Below, in pieces: positions 17,475 through 26,691 of a DNA stretch of 64,000 nucleotides. Both the position numbers and the translations under genes were made by a program. The notes under the pieces were generated by a model. The model did not search any database. It was not told the DNA's origin and saw nothing but the letters and a program-made list of their open reading frames with translations. Positions within the stretch are counted from its first letter, which is position 1. Every line of letters starts with the position of its first letter. The stretch comes from an uncultured Porphyromonadaceae bacterium. Its GTDB lineage: Bacteria; Bacteroidota; Bacteroidia; Bacteroidales; Muribaculaceae. The stretch covers positions 32,189 through 96,188 of the forward strand of contig CABPYL010000005.1 in assembly GCA_902461565.1 (NCBI GenBank), given 5' to 3'.

Positions 17475-18671
17475 ATGCGCAAAATCATTATCCTGCTTCT
17501 TGCCGTGATTGTTTTTGTTCCGCTTGCTTCGGCGCGACGGAATTCGACATCCGTGCGCAAGGAAAAACAGGAGAATGTGCGTAAAATGGAGCGGACGCGA
17601 CGTCAGATAGACGATAACAATGCTCAGACTGCGCGTGAGCTTCGCAATCTGCAAAGCATCGAAGGCCGGATGGTTACCAAACGGAAGCAGGCCGAGCGTC
17701 TGCGTCGCTATGCCGAGAATACGCGTCTGGCGGCCGAGGAACTTGCCGACAGCATAAAGCTGAACACAGCCAATCTTGAATCGCTGCGTAAATCGTATGC
17801 CGCTTCCCTGCGGGCTATACGCGGGCAACGGCACGTATCATCGTCGGTGGCATATGTGCTTTCGGCAGAATCGTTCTCGCAGGCACACAGCCGTGTTCGC
17901 TATCTGCAGGAACTGGCAAAATGGGAACAGGAGAAGGCGGCATCCATCAGTGTTGCCACACAGCGCCTTAAACGTCAGCATCGTGCCGTGGACTCGCTGC
18001 ATAACGTACTCAGGACAAACTTAGACAGCCTCGCATCAGCCGAGGAGGAGTTGCGCATACAGCAGCATCAGGCAAGCGCGGTGGTAAGTTCGCTGAAAAG
18101 GCAAAGCAAGAATCTGCGCAGCGTGCTGCGTGAGCAGGAACGCCTGGCGCGGCAGCTCGACGACGAACTTAACCGCATAATAGAGGAAGAACAACGCAAG
18201 CAGCAGGAGAAGCCTGAGAGAAAGAACGAACCCCGTCCAAAGGATAATAAACTGACAGGTTCTTTCGCTTCCAACAAAGGTCGTCTCCCCCTCCCTGTGG
18301 ACCGCGAAGCCACGGTGGTATCTACATTCGGACGTCATTCCCACCAGGAGCTTGAAAAGGTGCAGACACAGAACAATGGTATCGATTTCGAGACTGTCAA
18401 GGGTGCGCAGGCAGTAGCTGTGTATCCGGGGGTGGTGAGTATGGTAATTGTGATGGAAGGCTTTCAGAATGTTGTAATCGTGCGCCACGGCGAATATCTT
18501 ACCGTCTATGCCGGTATTGGTACTCTGAAAGTGCGCAAAGGGCAGAACGTGGAGGCCGGTCAGCCACTTGGCACTATAGCGTCCGATAACTCCGACGGCG
18601 ACCGTACAAGGCTGCACTTCGAGGTGCGCCACGAAAAACAGAAACTCAATCCCGCCGACTGGCTACGATGA
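17475..18671 (+). CDS. EnvC-like murein hydrolase activator (degenerate M23 domain)
   Basis: 398 residues: signal peptide (MRKIIILLLAVIVFVPLASA), a long coiled coil (about 25-240, rich in R, E, K and L heptads), then a C-terminal LytM/M23 domain (about 265-398). The catalytic histidines are not all kept: the usual HxGxD is NNGID and the YAH of active enzymes is YAG, while the last HFE is present. Such a coiled coil plus inactive LytM domain is the EnvC/NlpD design, in which the protein activates amidases during cell separation. The next gene overlaps it by 4 nt, indicating translational coupling. Confidence 0.85.
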   Translation: MRKIIILLLAVIVFVPLASARRNSTSVRKEKQENVRKMERTRRQIDDNNAQTARELRNLQSIEGRMVTKRKQAERLRRYAENTRLAAEELADSIKLNTANLESLRKSYAASLRAIRGQRHVSSSVAYVLSAESFSQAHSRVRYLQELAKWEQEKAASISVATQRLKRQHRAVDSLHNVLRTNLDSLASAEEELRIQQHQASAVVSSLKRQSKNLRSVLREQERLARQLDDELNRIIEEEQRKQQEKPERKNEPRPKDNKLTGSFASNKGRLPLPVDREATVVSTFGRHSHQELEKVQTQNNGIDFETVKGAQAVAVYPGVVSMVIVMEGFQNVVIVRHGEYLTVYAGIGTLKVRKGQNVEAGQPLGTIASDNSDGDRTRLHFEVRHEKQKLNPADWLR

Positions 18672-20155
18672 CCGCAATGAGGCATCCGCTTGTACAATCC
18701 CCCACAACCGCGCGCATACTCAAGGCGTTGAGCATCTTCGGAGGTGTTCAGGTGCTCCAGATTCTTTGCGCAGTGATACGTACGAAGTTGGTGGCGGTGT
18801 GGATAGGCCCTGTGGGTGTAGGCCTGATGACGCTGTACCATTCCACGATGGATTTTCTGTCGTCTACATCGCAGCTGAATCTGCGGCAGAGTGCCGTGCG
18901 CGATCTTTCCATAGTACGCGATCAGCCGGAAAAGGCTGAGACCACTACATCGCTTGTGCGTCGTCTGGCGCTGATTTTAGGTGTCGCCGGACTTGTTTTT
19001 GTCGTGCTTGCCTCACCGGTGATAGGATGGTTCTCGTTCGGCGATTTCGATCATACGCTGCCGTTTGTGGCCTTATCGGCAATAATGATACTCTCGGCGG
19101 TATCGTCGGGCGAGATGGCGATAATGCAGGGGCGCGACCGTTTCCGCGCGCTGGCCCGTACCAACCTCTATGCCGCGGTAACATCCTCGCTTCTGGCTAT
19201 CCCGATATTCTATTTTTTCAGACTTAGCGGCATTGTACCGGTGCTTATATTGTTTGCACTGAGCAATTTCGTATATTCGCTGCTATTCACGCCCTACAGG
19301 CCGCATGTCAACCTCAAGGCTGCATGCCGGGGATGGGGCTTCATACGTTCGCGCATGGCCGATGACATCCGCCAAGGCCGCGGAATGATTGCCTTGGGCG
19401 CGTATATGACTGTCAGTTCGGCCGTTACACTGTTGGCTTCGTATGTTTTTGTGGCGTGGCTCAACCGCGCTCACTCGTCGGCTACCGTGGGCTACTATCA
19501 GGCTGGCTATACCCTTGTGAACAGCTATATAGGCTTGATTTTCACGTCTATCTCGATGGAATATTTCCCACGGTTGTCGGCAATGGTGCGCAACTGCCGC
19601 CGTGCCGAGGTTATAGTGTCGCACGAAATCAAGATAATCCTTTCCGTACTCGCGCCTGTGGTAGTGGTGTTCGTATGCGCAAAGGAACTGCTGGTAAATA
19701 TCCTGTACTCGCATTCTTTCGATGCGGTGATTCCGTATATATCGATAGCGATTGCGGGCACTATTTTTCGCGCCGTGTCGTGGTCGTTGGCTTTTGTTAT
19801 GCCGGCGCGGGGTGATGGCCGTATATACGTCGTTACCGAGGTTACGAGTTCGGTGCTGTACCTTCTGCTCAATATTCCGCTGTATAACTCCTTCGGTTTT
19901 GCGGGACTGGGCGCGGCGTACGTGCTGTGGTACGGCGCCTATACCATCCTTACCTACCTTGTATTCCGCCACCGTTACGGCATGCGCCTGCGCCGCGGAA
20001 TATGGCCGCTTATATGGACAGTGTTTGCAATCGGGTGTGCCGCACTTGCGATAGACGCTTTTGCCGGGCCGTGGTGGACAGCACTGCTTCTTTTGCCGCC
20101 ATCCATATTCCTTGCAGTGCGTGCAATAAGAGGCAAAAAACGTAAAAAAGCGTGA
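18668..20155 (+). CDS. Polysaccharide flippase (Wzx/MOP family)
   Basis: 495 residues with about 12-14 hydrophobic helices, the layout of oligosaccharidyl-lipid flippases of the MOP superfamily. Visible features are the N-terminal KALSIFGGVQVLQILCAVIR, the positively charged cytoplasmic loops, and a lysine/arginine-rich C-terminus. It would move lipid-linked sugars across the inner membrane. It overlaps the EnvC-like gene by 4 nt, and its stop codon directly abuts the stop of the convergent TPM-domain gene with no spacer. No glycosyltransferase genes stand next to it, so its substrate (O-antigen, capsule or other) cannot be inferred. Confidence 0.85.
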   Translation: MTAMRHPLVQSPTTARILKALSIFGGVQVLQILCAVIRTKLVAVWIGPVGVGLMTLYHSTMDFLSSTSQLNLRQSAVRDLSIVRDQPEKAETTTSLVRRLALILGVAGLVFVVLASPVIGWFSFGDFDHTLPFVALSAIMILSAVSSGEMAIMQGRDRFRALARTNLYAAVTSSLLAIPIFYFFRLSGIVPVLILFALSNFVYSLLFTPYRPHVNLKAACRGWGFIRSRMADDIRQGRGMIALGAYMTVSSAVTLLASYVFVAWLNRAHSSATVGYYQAGYTLVNSYIGLIFTSISMEYFPRLSAMVRNCRRAEVIVSHEIKIILSVLAPVVVVFVCAKELLVNILYSHSFDAVIPYISIAIAGTIFRAVSWSLAFVMPARGDGRIYVVTEVTSSVLYLLLNIPLYNSFGFAGLGAAYVLWYGAYTILTYLVFRHRYGMRLRRGIWPLIWTVFAIGCAALAIDAFAGPWWTALLLLPPSIFLAVRAIRGKKRKKA

Positions 20156-21424
20156 TTACCAGCCGCCGGAGGCTCCACCGCCGCCGGTCATGCCGCCGCC
20201 GAAACCGCCACCGAAACTTCCTCCGCCAAAACCGCCTCCACCGTGGCCGTGGCCACCGCCGCCGCCGAGGATTATCGGCGCTGCCACAACTTTGGGAATG
20301 GAGTAGTGGAGGCCGGTAACGTGGCCGCAGTGCATACAGGTGTAGTTCTTCACGCCCTCGCCGGTATGCGATGTGGTTGCGTTGCGCAGAATGCGTACGC
20401 CCGACAGGCGGCTTGTAAGTCCTCCGCACTGCTCGCAGCGAATAAAACCTGTATTTGCTTTCTCGAAAGGCTCGATGTCGGTTTCTCCGCAGTTAGGGCA
20501 CAGCCACACATCATAGTCTACCGTGCCGAGGCGTTCCTCGGTATCCTGGGCGGAATCGAGGAAGTCGTTGTCGTGTACCTCGTCCACTTTCTTCATCGCT
20601 GTGTCGCATTGCGGGCATTTGTGTGGCATATTGCGCAGACGCGACATTATTAGCAACAGCGGTATGGAGGCTATGGCAGGAACACCGAGTCCGAAGAACG
20701 TGAGCGCGAGAAACACGGGCTTAAGGTTGTTGAGCGCGCGGTATTTCTCGGGATTGGTGCGCTTTCTGTTGCTTGCGACGGTGATGACGAGCACTGCGAG
20801 GAGGAAGATGGTGATAAGGATGCTTACGCCGAACACGATCTTGAAAAATCCGGCCAGGCTCACTTCCTCGTCGGCGAAATCGGCGTCTTTCTCGCCCGAG
20901 AGTATCTCGTCGCGGCTGGCGGGATTGTCCAGAATGTTGTTTATGGTCTGTGTGGCGGCGAGCATACCGCCGTCGTAGTCGCCTTCCTTGAATCGCGGAA
21001 ACATTTTCTCACGCATAATTTTGGCGCAGATAATATCGGGCATTACGCCTTCCAGACCGTAGCCCGTGCGGATGGCAGCACGCCGCAGGTCTTTGGCCAT
21101 AATAATAAGCAGGCCGTTGTCGTTGTCCGATTTGCCGAGGCCCCATTCCGTAAACAGGTCGGTCGCGAAAGTGTCGATATCGCCTCCTTCAATGTTATCC
21201 ACAACCACGGCTACGGCTTCGGCCGACGTGTTGCGGCGTATGTCGCGCAGCAAGGTGTTCATCTGTGCCACTGTGGCAGGCTGCAGGATGCCGTCGGGGT
21301 TGCTGACGTATTGCGAACTGTCGGCGACATGGACGTTGGGTATTTGTTCTACAGTATAAGTGGCTGCCTGCATGCCGATGAACGTCAGCAGCGCCACGAG
21401 GAGCATGAGGATATTCTTTTTCAT
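20156..21424 (-). CDS. TPM-domain membrane protein (YgcG-like) with zinc ribbon and Gly-rich tail
   Basis: 422 residues: signal peptide (MKKNILMLLVALLTFIGMQA), TPM domain (about 35-165, with VSNPDGILQPATVAQMN and DNDNGLLIIMAKDLRR), one transmembrane helix near 195-220 and probably a second near 235-260. Cytoplasmic zinc-ribbon-like cysteine pairs follow (CPQC, CPNC, CEQC, CMHC), and the tail of about 35 residues is almost only glycine with phenylalanine (GGGFGGGSFGGG). TPM proteins are implicated in photosystem repair in plants and in membrane protein turnover; the bacterial role is unclear. It lies 6 nt after dgt, last in the glycine-lipid/purB/dgt operon. Confidence 0.85.
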   Translation of the reverse strand: MKKNILMLLVALLTFIGMQAATYTVEQIPNVHVADSSQYVSNPDGILQPATVAQMNTLLRDIRRNTSAEAVAVVVDNIEGGDIDTFATDLFTEWGLGKSDNDNGLLIIMAKDLRRAAIRTGYGLEGVMPDIICAKIMREKMFPRFKEGDYDGGMLAATQTINNILDNPASRDEILSGEKDADFADEEVSLAGFFKIVFGVSILITIFLLAVLVITVASNRKRTNPEKYRALNNLKPVFLALTFFGLGVPAIASIPLLLIMSRLRNMPHKCPQCDTAMKKVDEVHDNDFLDSAQDTEERLGTVDYDVWLCPNCGETDIEPFEKANTGFIRCEQCGGLTSRLSGVRILRNATTSHTGEGVKNYTCMHCGHVTGLHYSIPKVVAAPIILGGGGGHGHGGGGFGGGSFGGGFGGGMTGGGGASGGW

Positions 21425-21430
21425 ACTATA

Positions 21431-22765
21431 TTAAACAGCGGGCAGTGAGGTTCCGTTTAGTTTGCGGTAGAGGTCGAGGGCGTATACGTCGGTCATGGCC
21501 GAGATATGGTCTAGCACGGCCTGGAGCTTGCCGTAGAGCGTGGGCGCATGCACATCGTACTGCTCTGGGAACTTGGCCAACAGCAGCTTGGAGTAGTTCA
21601 GCTCGGGACGCGTTACAGCGTCGGTGAGGCGTTCCATCAGGAAGGTGATGATTCTGTTACCGGCGAGCTCGATGTCCACAACCTCGGAGGAGCGGTAAAT
21701 CTTCTTCCACGACAGGTCGTTGCAGCGTGCATAGCCGTCGCGCTCAAGCTGTCGTACATGGCTCAGCAACGAGCCCTCGAAGGTGCCGTCCAATATGGCC
21801 GGTTCGTTGTTTATGAAGGTTTGGGCGCACTGTTCCACCAGTGCCCCCACGACGCAGGAGCGCAGGTAGGCTATTTTCTCGTTGGGGTCGCTTACGGTGT
21901 CCATCACCGTAAGCATTCTTTGCTGCCGTTCTTCGGTGAAGAAGCCGAGGAAGGCGTTGATTACGGTGTCGGTGGATAATATCCGAAGTTTGTGTGCGTC
22001 CTCGATGTCCATCACCTCATAGCAGATGTCGTCGGCGGCTTCGACGATGTAGACCAGTGGATGACGGGCGTAGCGAAGGGGGGCGCCATGTTCCGACAGG
22101 CGCCGTATGCCAAGTTCGGTGGCAACTTTCACGTAATCATCCTTCTCGGAGGTGAAAAATCCGAATTTGCCGTTGGAAAGTCTTGATTCGTAGGGATATT
22201 TCACGATGGATGCAAGGGTGGAGTACGTCATGGCGAAACCGCCCTTGCGGCGTCCCTTGAACTGGTGTGTGAGCACGCGGAAGGCATTGGCGTTGCCCTC
22301 GAAACGGGTGATGTCGAGCCATTCGGCGTCCGTCAGACCCTCGCGCAGATGTTTTCCGGCACCCTCGCTGAAGAATGTGGCGATTGCGCGTTCTCCCGAG
22401 TGGCCGAAAGGAGGATTGCCCAGATCGTGAGCCAGACAGGCGGCGGCAACGATATCGCCGAGGTGGTCGAAGTGTTCGGTAGCGTCGCCTGCGGCGGCAT
22501 GTCGCCGCCGCAGCTCGGCTGCTACAATATCGGCTATGGATTTGCCTACGCAGGCAACCTCCATACTGTGCGTCAATCGGTTGTGTACAAAGATGCTTCC
22601 CGGCAGGGGAAACACCTGTGTCTTGTTCTGCAGGCGCCTGAATGGCGACGAGAACACAAGACGGTCGTAGTCGCGCCGGAAATCGGTGCGAGTGGCGCTT
22701 TTCTTCGGGTCGTGATAGTCCTCAAGCCCGAAGCGTTTGTCGTTTATGAGTCTTTCCCAGTTCAT
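21431..22765 (-). CDS. dgt: dGTP triphosphohydrolase
   Basis: 444 residues from ATG 22765, whose ATGA overlaps the purB stop; a GTG five codons upstream is an alternative. The HD-domain residues are clear: the first histidine in VHNRLTHSMEV, HDLGNPPFGHSGE for the HD pair, and a later aspartate in VEAADDICYEVMD. The enzyme removes triphosphate from dGTP and balances nucleotide pools. Its overlap with purB joins two purine-related genes, and the TPM gene follows 6 nt later. Confidence 0.93.
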   Translation of the reverse strand: MNWERLINDKRFGLEDYHDPKKSATRTDFRRDYDRLVFSSPFRRLQNKTQVFPLPGSIFVHNRLTHSMEVACVGKSIADIVAAELRRRHAAAGDATEHFDHLGDIVAAACLAHDLGNPPFGHSGERAIATFFSEGAGKHLREGLTDAEWLDITRFEGNANAFRVLTHQFKGRRKGGFAMTYSTLASIVKYPYESRLSNGKFGFFTSEKDDYVKVATELGIRRLSEHGAPLRYARHPLVYIVEAADDICYEVMDIEDAHKLRILSTDTVINAFLGFFTEERQQRMLTVMDTVSDPNEKIAYLRSCVVGALVEQCAQTFINNEPAILDGTFEGSLLSHVRQLERDGYARCNDLSWKKIYRSSEVVDIELAGNRIITFLMERLTDAVTRPELNYSKLLLAKFPEQYDVHAPTLYGKLQAVLDHISAMTDVYALDLYRKLNGTSLPAV

Positions 22766-24138
22766 TCCTGTGTTTCCCACGATTCGGCGGCGTAGCCGAC
22801 GTATGTGGCGGGCGAGAGGGCATGCAGTTCGGCGCGGACGTCCTCGCTGATGCCTGTCAGCGAGTCTATGAATTCGCTGATTGCCTTCTCATCGATGTGG
22901 GTGTTGGTGCGTGTGAGCGCTTTCAGGGCTTCGTAAGGCTTGGGATATCCTTCGCGGCGCAGGATGGTCTGTATGCCTTCGGCCACTACTGCCCAGTTGT
23001 TATCTAAATCGGCTGCAAGAGCCTTCTCGTCGACGATAAGTTTGCCGAGGCCCTTAAGAGTGGATTCCACGGCGATGAGGGTGTGTGCCACGGGCACGCC
23101 GAGGTTGCGGATAACGGTGGAGTCGGTGAGGTCGCGTTGCAGGCGCGATACGGGCAGCTTGTGCGAAAGGTGCTCGTAGAGGGCATTGGCGATGCCGATA
23201 TTGCCTTCCGAGTTTTCGAAGTCGATGGGATTCACCTTGTGGGGCATTGCCGAGGAGCCGACTTCGCCTGCCTTGATTTTCTGGTGGAAATATCCCATAG
23301 ATATGTAGCTCCAGATGTCGCGGTCGAGGTCGAGGATTATGGTATTGACGCGCTTGAGGGCATCTAACAGGCGTGCGAGGCCGTCGTAGTTGGAAATCTG
23401 TGTGGTGTGGCGTTCGCGTACAAGACCAATGGAGTCGAGAAATTCATTAGCTACCTTGGGCCAGTCGATGCCGGGGAATGCCGCGCGGTGCGCGTTGAAG
23501 TTGCCGGTGGCGCCACCGAATTTGCCGTAACCGGGAATTCCTTTGACCTCGTTCACCTGCTGGGTGAGGCGATAGAGGAAAACACCCATTTCCTTGCCGA
23601 GGGTAGTGGGCGATGCGGGCTGTCCGTGGGTACGCGCAAGCATGGGAAGGCTCATACAGCGTTCGGCGAGTTCTTTGAGGGCTGCCGTGAGGCAGTCGAA
23701 AGCCGGAAGAAGCACTTCGCTTACGGCCTGCGACAGCATGAGCGGGAACGCGGTGTTGTTGATATCCTGCGATGTGAGGCCGAAGTGGATGAACTCGCAG
23801 TACTTCTGAAGGCCGAGTTCGGCGAAACGCTCCTTCAGGTAGTATTCAACCGCCTTGACATCGTGGTTGGTGATTTTTTCGATGTCCTTGATTTTTGCGG
23901 CTTCGGCGGGAGTGAACACGTCGGGTGCGTAGATTGCGCGCAGTGCTATTTTCTGTTCCTCAGTTAGGTCAGGTAGCTGCGCAAGACCGAGGTTGGAGAG
24001 CATTATAAAATACTCGACTTCCACAAACACGCGGTAGCGGATTGTGGCGTATTCCGAAAAGTAGTTTGCCAGAGGCGCTGTCTTTGAGTGGTAGCGGCCG
24101 TCGACGGGCGAGACGGCAGTGAGTGATGTAAGTTCCAT
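22762..24138 (-). CDS. purB: Adenylosuccinate lyase
   Basis: 458 residues. It catalyses two fumarate-releasing steps of purine synthesis (SAICAR to AICAR, and adenylosuccinate to AMP). The fumarase/aspartase superfamily signature SSAMPHKVNPIDFENSEG is intact, with the catalytic serine loop; ARTHGQPASPTTLGKE and HFGLTSQDINNTA provide the other two conserved regions. Its stop overlaps the dgt start, and it begins 1 nt after the stop of the GNAT-type acyltransferase gene, so translation is likely coupled along the operon. Confidence 0.97.
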   Translation of the reverse strand: MELTSLTAVSPVDGRYHSKTAPLANYFSEYATIRYRVFVEVEYFIMLSNLGLAQLPDLTEEQKIALRAIYAPDVFTPAEAAKIKDIEKITNHDVKAVEYYLKERFAELGLQKYCEFIHFGLTSQDINNTAFPLMLSQAVSEVLLPAFDCLTAALKELAERCMSLPMLARTHGQPASPTTLGKEMGVFLYRLTQQVNEVKGIPGYGKFGGATGNFNAHRAAFPGIDWPKVANEFLDSIGLVRERHTTQISNYDGLARLLDALKRVNTIILDLDRDIWSYISMGYFHQKIKAGEVGSSAMPHKVNPIDFENSEGNIGIANALYEHLSHKLPVSRLQRDLTDSTVIRNLGVPVAHTLIAVESTLKGLGKLIVDEKALAADLDNNWAVVAEGIQTILRREGYPKPYEALKALTRTNTHIDEKAISEFIDSLTGISEDVRAELHALSPATYVGYAAESWETQE

Positions 24139-24139
24139 A

Positions 24140-25066
24140 TCAGGGTTGAAATGTGGCTATGTGTCGTTGTTTCTTTTCTTCGAGAATTTCATCGATGGCA
24201 AGGAAGATGCCGGTTTCCTCCACGTCGCCGAATTCATAGTTTATGGCAGTGCCGAAGATGCGCATGGTGGGCGACAGGCTCATGTAGGCGTGCACCAACG
24301 GGGGAATGGTGTTGCCGTGCGAGCGCACGAAGTTGTTGAGCAGACGAAAATCGGTCTTGAAATCGCCTCCGGTGAACTTCGCTTCCATTGCGGCGGGATC
24401 TGCGTCGGTAACCAATGGATGCAGCGGCCATGCCAGACGGTCGTTGTCGTGGAAATATTTGTTGAGGAAGTGGAGAATCATGTCGCGGTCCTCGCGGGTG
24501 TAGCTGGGGTACATGGTAACCTTTCCGAAAAGGTACTTTATGTCCGGATATACGCGCGTGAGGGCGCCGAGGCCGTCCCACAGGTTATCGAGGACGTATA
24601 TTGCGGCAGCGCCCTGGCGCGATGACTGATATTCAAGCCGCACGAACGAGCGTCCGAGCTCGATGGTATACGGCAGATAATCGCGCAGGAAGCGTTCCGA
24701 GTAGCCGAACATGTGTGTCATGGCAATGTTGGGCCGTCCTTGTACGTCGAATGCCATGTCGTGGCCGCAGAGGAAACGGTATGCTCCCAAAATCATCTTT
24801 TCGCTCGGGCTCCATACAATCAGCTGGCGGCATGGATTGTTCATTACGTCGAATTCATCGATGTCGCATGCTTTGCCGGTACCACCGCCTGCCGTGCGGA
24901 AGGCTATTTCGCGAAGACGGCCAATCTCGCGCATGGTATTTGGCGCAGTATGGGCCGTTACCACGTATATGTCGTTTCCGCCTTTGTTGGTGTGGCGGAG
25001 AAAACGTTCGGGGGTAAGTTCGGCCTCTATGAGCTTGATGTCGACGGATTCTATAATATTTTCCAT
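24140..25066 (-). CDS. glsB: GNAT-type acyltransferase, probable glycine N-acyltransferase (GlsB-like)
   Basis: 308 residues, soluble, with an OlsB/hemolysin-type GNAT fold: MREIGRLREIAFRTAGGGTG near the N-terminus and YTIELGRSFVRLEYQ in the centre are the conserved features of the ornithine/glycine-lipid N-acyltransferases. In Bacteroides thetaiotaomicron a neighbouring pair of this type makes glycine lipids, with GlsB adding a 3-hydroxy fatty acid to glycine. Here the second partner (PlsC-like) lies 11 nt upstream in the same operon, which supports that assignment. The amino acid used cannot be read from the sequence, so an ornithine- or serine-glycine-lipid role remains possible. Confidence 0.7.
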   Translation of the reverse strand: MENIIESVDIKLIEAELTPERFLRHTNKGGNDIYVVTAHTAPNTMREIGRLREIAFRTAGGGTGKACDIDEFDVMNNPCRQLIVWSPSEKMILGAYRFLCGHDMAFDVQGRPNIAMTHMFGYSERFLRDYLPYTIELGRSFVRLEYQSSRQGAAAIYVLDNLWDGLGALTRVYPDIKYLFGKVTMYPSYTREDRDMILHFLNKYFHDNDRLAWPLHPLVTDADPAAMEAKFTGGDFKTDFRLLNNFVRSHGNTIPPLVHAYMSLSPTMRIFGTAINYEFGDVEETGIFLAIDEILEEKKQRHIATFQP

Positions 25067-25077
25067 TGTCTCTCAGT

Positions 25078-25908
25078 TTATTTATCACCCAAGGCATATA
25101 CCGTGTGGCGTATTTCCAGGGCCTGTGCGGCAGCGTCGCGGCCTCCGCGTAGCTGTTGCCAGGGAATGGTTTTGCCAACCGTGAGGGTGAATGTGGAGCC
25201 TGCCGCGCGGAATACCTCGCGGGGCAGAAGGATCATTTCGAAGTTGAATTTTATACCGAGCCGTTTGCGCCACTGCGCCGAGCGATAGAAACTCTGCGAG
25301 TTGCGGCCTTCGAAAAATACAGGCACAATGTCGCGTTTGCTTTCGATGGCCTTGCATACAAACATCTTGTGCCAGGCGGTATCGGCGATTATGCCGCCTT
25401 TGCCCATGCGGGAGCACAGTCCGGCTGGATAGATAACGACAGGGTCGTCGCCTGCGAGGGCGTTGTCGAGAGCGCCCGCATAACTGCGGCTCTGCGAACC
25501 GTGTTTGTTTACCGGGATAAAGCTCTCTCGCAGCGGCTCAATGGCCATAAGCAGGTCATTTACCACAAAACGGGCGGGATGGCCATAGTGTTCCGATAGC
25601 CATGCTATCATCGCCATTCCGTCCAGACCTCCGAGGGGGTGGTTGGATACCACCATTACGCGGCTGTCCGCGGGCAGATTTTCGGCTCCGCGCACTGTGA
25701 GCGACACATTTAGATGCTCCAGCACGCCCTTGCAGAAGTCGGCTCCGCGCCGTGGGAAATTTACGCGAAGCATCTCGTTTAGCTTGTCCTGACAAATCAG
25801 ACGCTCCAGATACCGCACGGCAAAGCCCGGCACGTAGCGGCTGCGACGGCCAAGACGCGTCCTGATTACCTCAGAAAGGTTTATACTTATTGGTTTTGCG
25901 GTATCCAT
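25078..25908 (-). CDS. glsA: PlsC-like acyltransferase, probable glycine-lipid O-acyltransferase (GlsA-like)
   Basis: 276 residues. The lysophospholipid acyltransferase HX4D motif appears as NHPLGGLDG, followed by FIPVNKHGSQSRS and YPAGLCSRMGKGG, which match the acyl-acceptor and acyl-donor blocks of the family. GlsA would acylate the hydroxy group of N-acyl-glycine to finish a glycine lipid. It is the first gene of a minus-strand operon with the GNAT partner, purB, dgt and the TPM gene. A -7 element (TAATTTTG) sits only about 14 nt before the ATG, so the leader is very short. Confidence 0.7.
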   Translation of the reverse strand: MDTAKPISINLSEVIRTRLGRRSRYVPGFAVRYLERLICQDKLNEMLRVNFPRRGADFCKGVLEHLNVSLTVRGAENLPADSRVMVVSNHPLGGLDGMAMIAWLSEHYGHPARFVVNDLLMAIEPLRESFIPVNKHGSQSRSYAGALDNALAGDDPVVIYPAGLCSRMGKGGIIADTAWHKMFVCKAIESKRDIVPVFFEGRNSQSFYRSAQWRKRLGIKFNFEMILLPREVFRAAGSTFTLTVGKTIPWQQLRGGRDAAAQALEIRHTVYALGDK

Positions 25909-25921
25909 GTCGTATAAAGTG

Positions 25922-25980
25922 CAAAATTATTAAATTCTGCGCAGTTTTTAGGCCCCGCGGCCAAGTTTTTTGTAATTTTG
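25922..25980. promoter_or_regulatory. Back-to-back promoter region between glsA-like and epimerase-like genes
   Basis: Two -7 elements face away from each other: TAATTTTG on the minus strand (25929-25922) for the acyltransferase operon and TAATTTTG on the plus strand (25973-25980) for the epimerase-like gene. Neither has a clear TTTG at -33. The plus-strand site puts transcription start near 25986, about 20 nt before the epimerase ATG. Confidence 0.45.
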
Positions 25981-26008
25981 TGCGAGAAACAAGTACAAAT
26001 ATTCCTCT

Positions 26009-26689
26009 ATGCCCGACAGTTTTGTATTTCATGCCCCTGACAACGAGTTCCTGCTGCCTTATATAGAGCGCGAGGTGGGTAAGAATCCGCCGCCATTGGC
26101 CGTGATGGTGTCCAGCACCGATATATATGAACCCGACAGCGCGTCCATCCTTGCAGAGGACGCGCCGAGCCGCACAGATTCTATATGGGCCATGCGCGAG
26201 GCCGAGTTCCTCAAGGCTTATCCCGATGGTGTTATATTGCGTGCTGCCCCGATTGTCGGAACGGGTATGACAGGTGCTATGCGGCGCCTTGCTGAGGATA
26301 TTTACCGTGGCCGGTTCTTCCATTTCCCGGGCAATGAGGCTCGTAAGAGCATTGTGCATGCGGTTGATATCGCCGCGGTGGTTGCCATGCTGCTGAAAAC
26401 GGATGCGGCATCGCTGCCAGGGAATGTATTCAACATTACCGACGATACAGATCCGCTTCTGCACGACCTTGCAGAGGCGCTTGCTTTCCGCATGGACAAT
26501 AAGCGCATTTCCAATATCAGCACACGGCCGCAACAGCTGTTCGCCAAGTGGTTCTACGGGCGTCGCTATGATTATTACAGCTCCGACGAGCGTTTCAGCT
26601 GCGAAGCACTGAAGGCTGCCGTGAAATTTACTCCTACGCCTGTGTGCGCGTACTTGCGGACGCATGTCTACGATGAATCAAGTCTTTGA
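26009..26689 (+). CDS. N-terminally truncated NAD-dependent epimerase-like (SDR) protein
   Basis: 226 residues. It matches the middle and C-terminal part of extended short-chain dehydrogenases: MVSSTDIYEPDS, then LRAAPIVGTGM, FPGNEARKSIVHAVDIAAV and VFNITDD. The N-terminal Rossmann strand with GxxGxxG is absent; there is no room for it, because a promoter and the divergent operon lie just upstream. The usual YxxxK catalytic pair is WAMRE here, so both residues are lost. It may be a non-enzymatic binding protein or a decaying gene kept in frame. It precedes a DUF115-like gene with 2 nt between them. Confidence 0.7.
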   Translation: MPDSFVFHAPDNEFLLPYIEREVGKNPPPLAVMVSSTDIYEPDSASILAEDAPSRTDSIWAMREAEFLKAYPDGVILRAAPIVGTGMTGAMRRLAEDIYRGRFFHFPGNEARKSIVHAVDIAAVVAMLLKTDAASLPGNVFNITDDTDPLLHDLAEALAFRMDNKRISNISTRPQQLFAKWFYGRRYDYYSSDERFSCEALKAAVKFTPTPVCAYLRTHVYDESSL

Positions 26690-26691
26690 AA

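Noticed and set aside
20155..20156. Overlap or fusion of the flippase and TPM genes
   Set aside because: They are convergent; the two stop codons merely abut.
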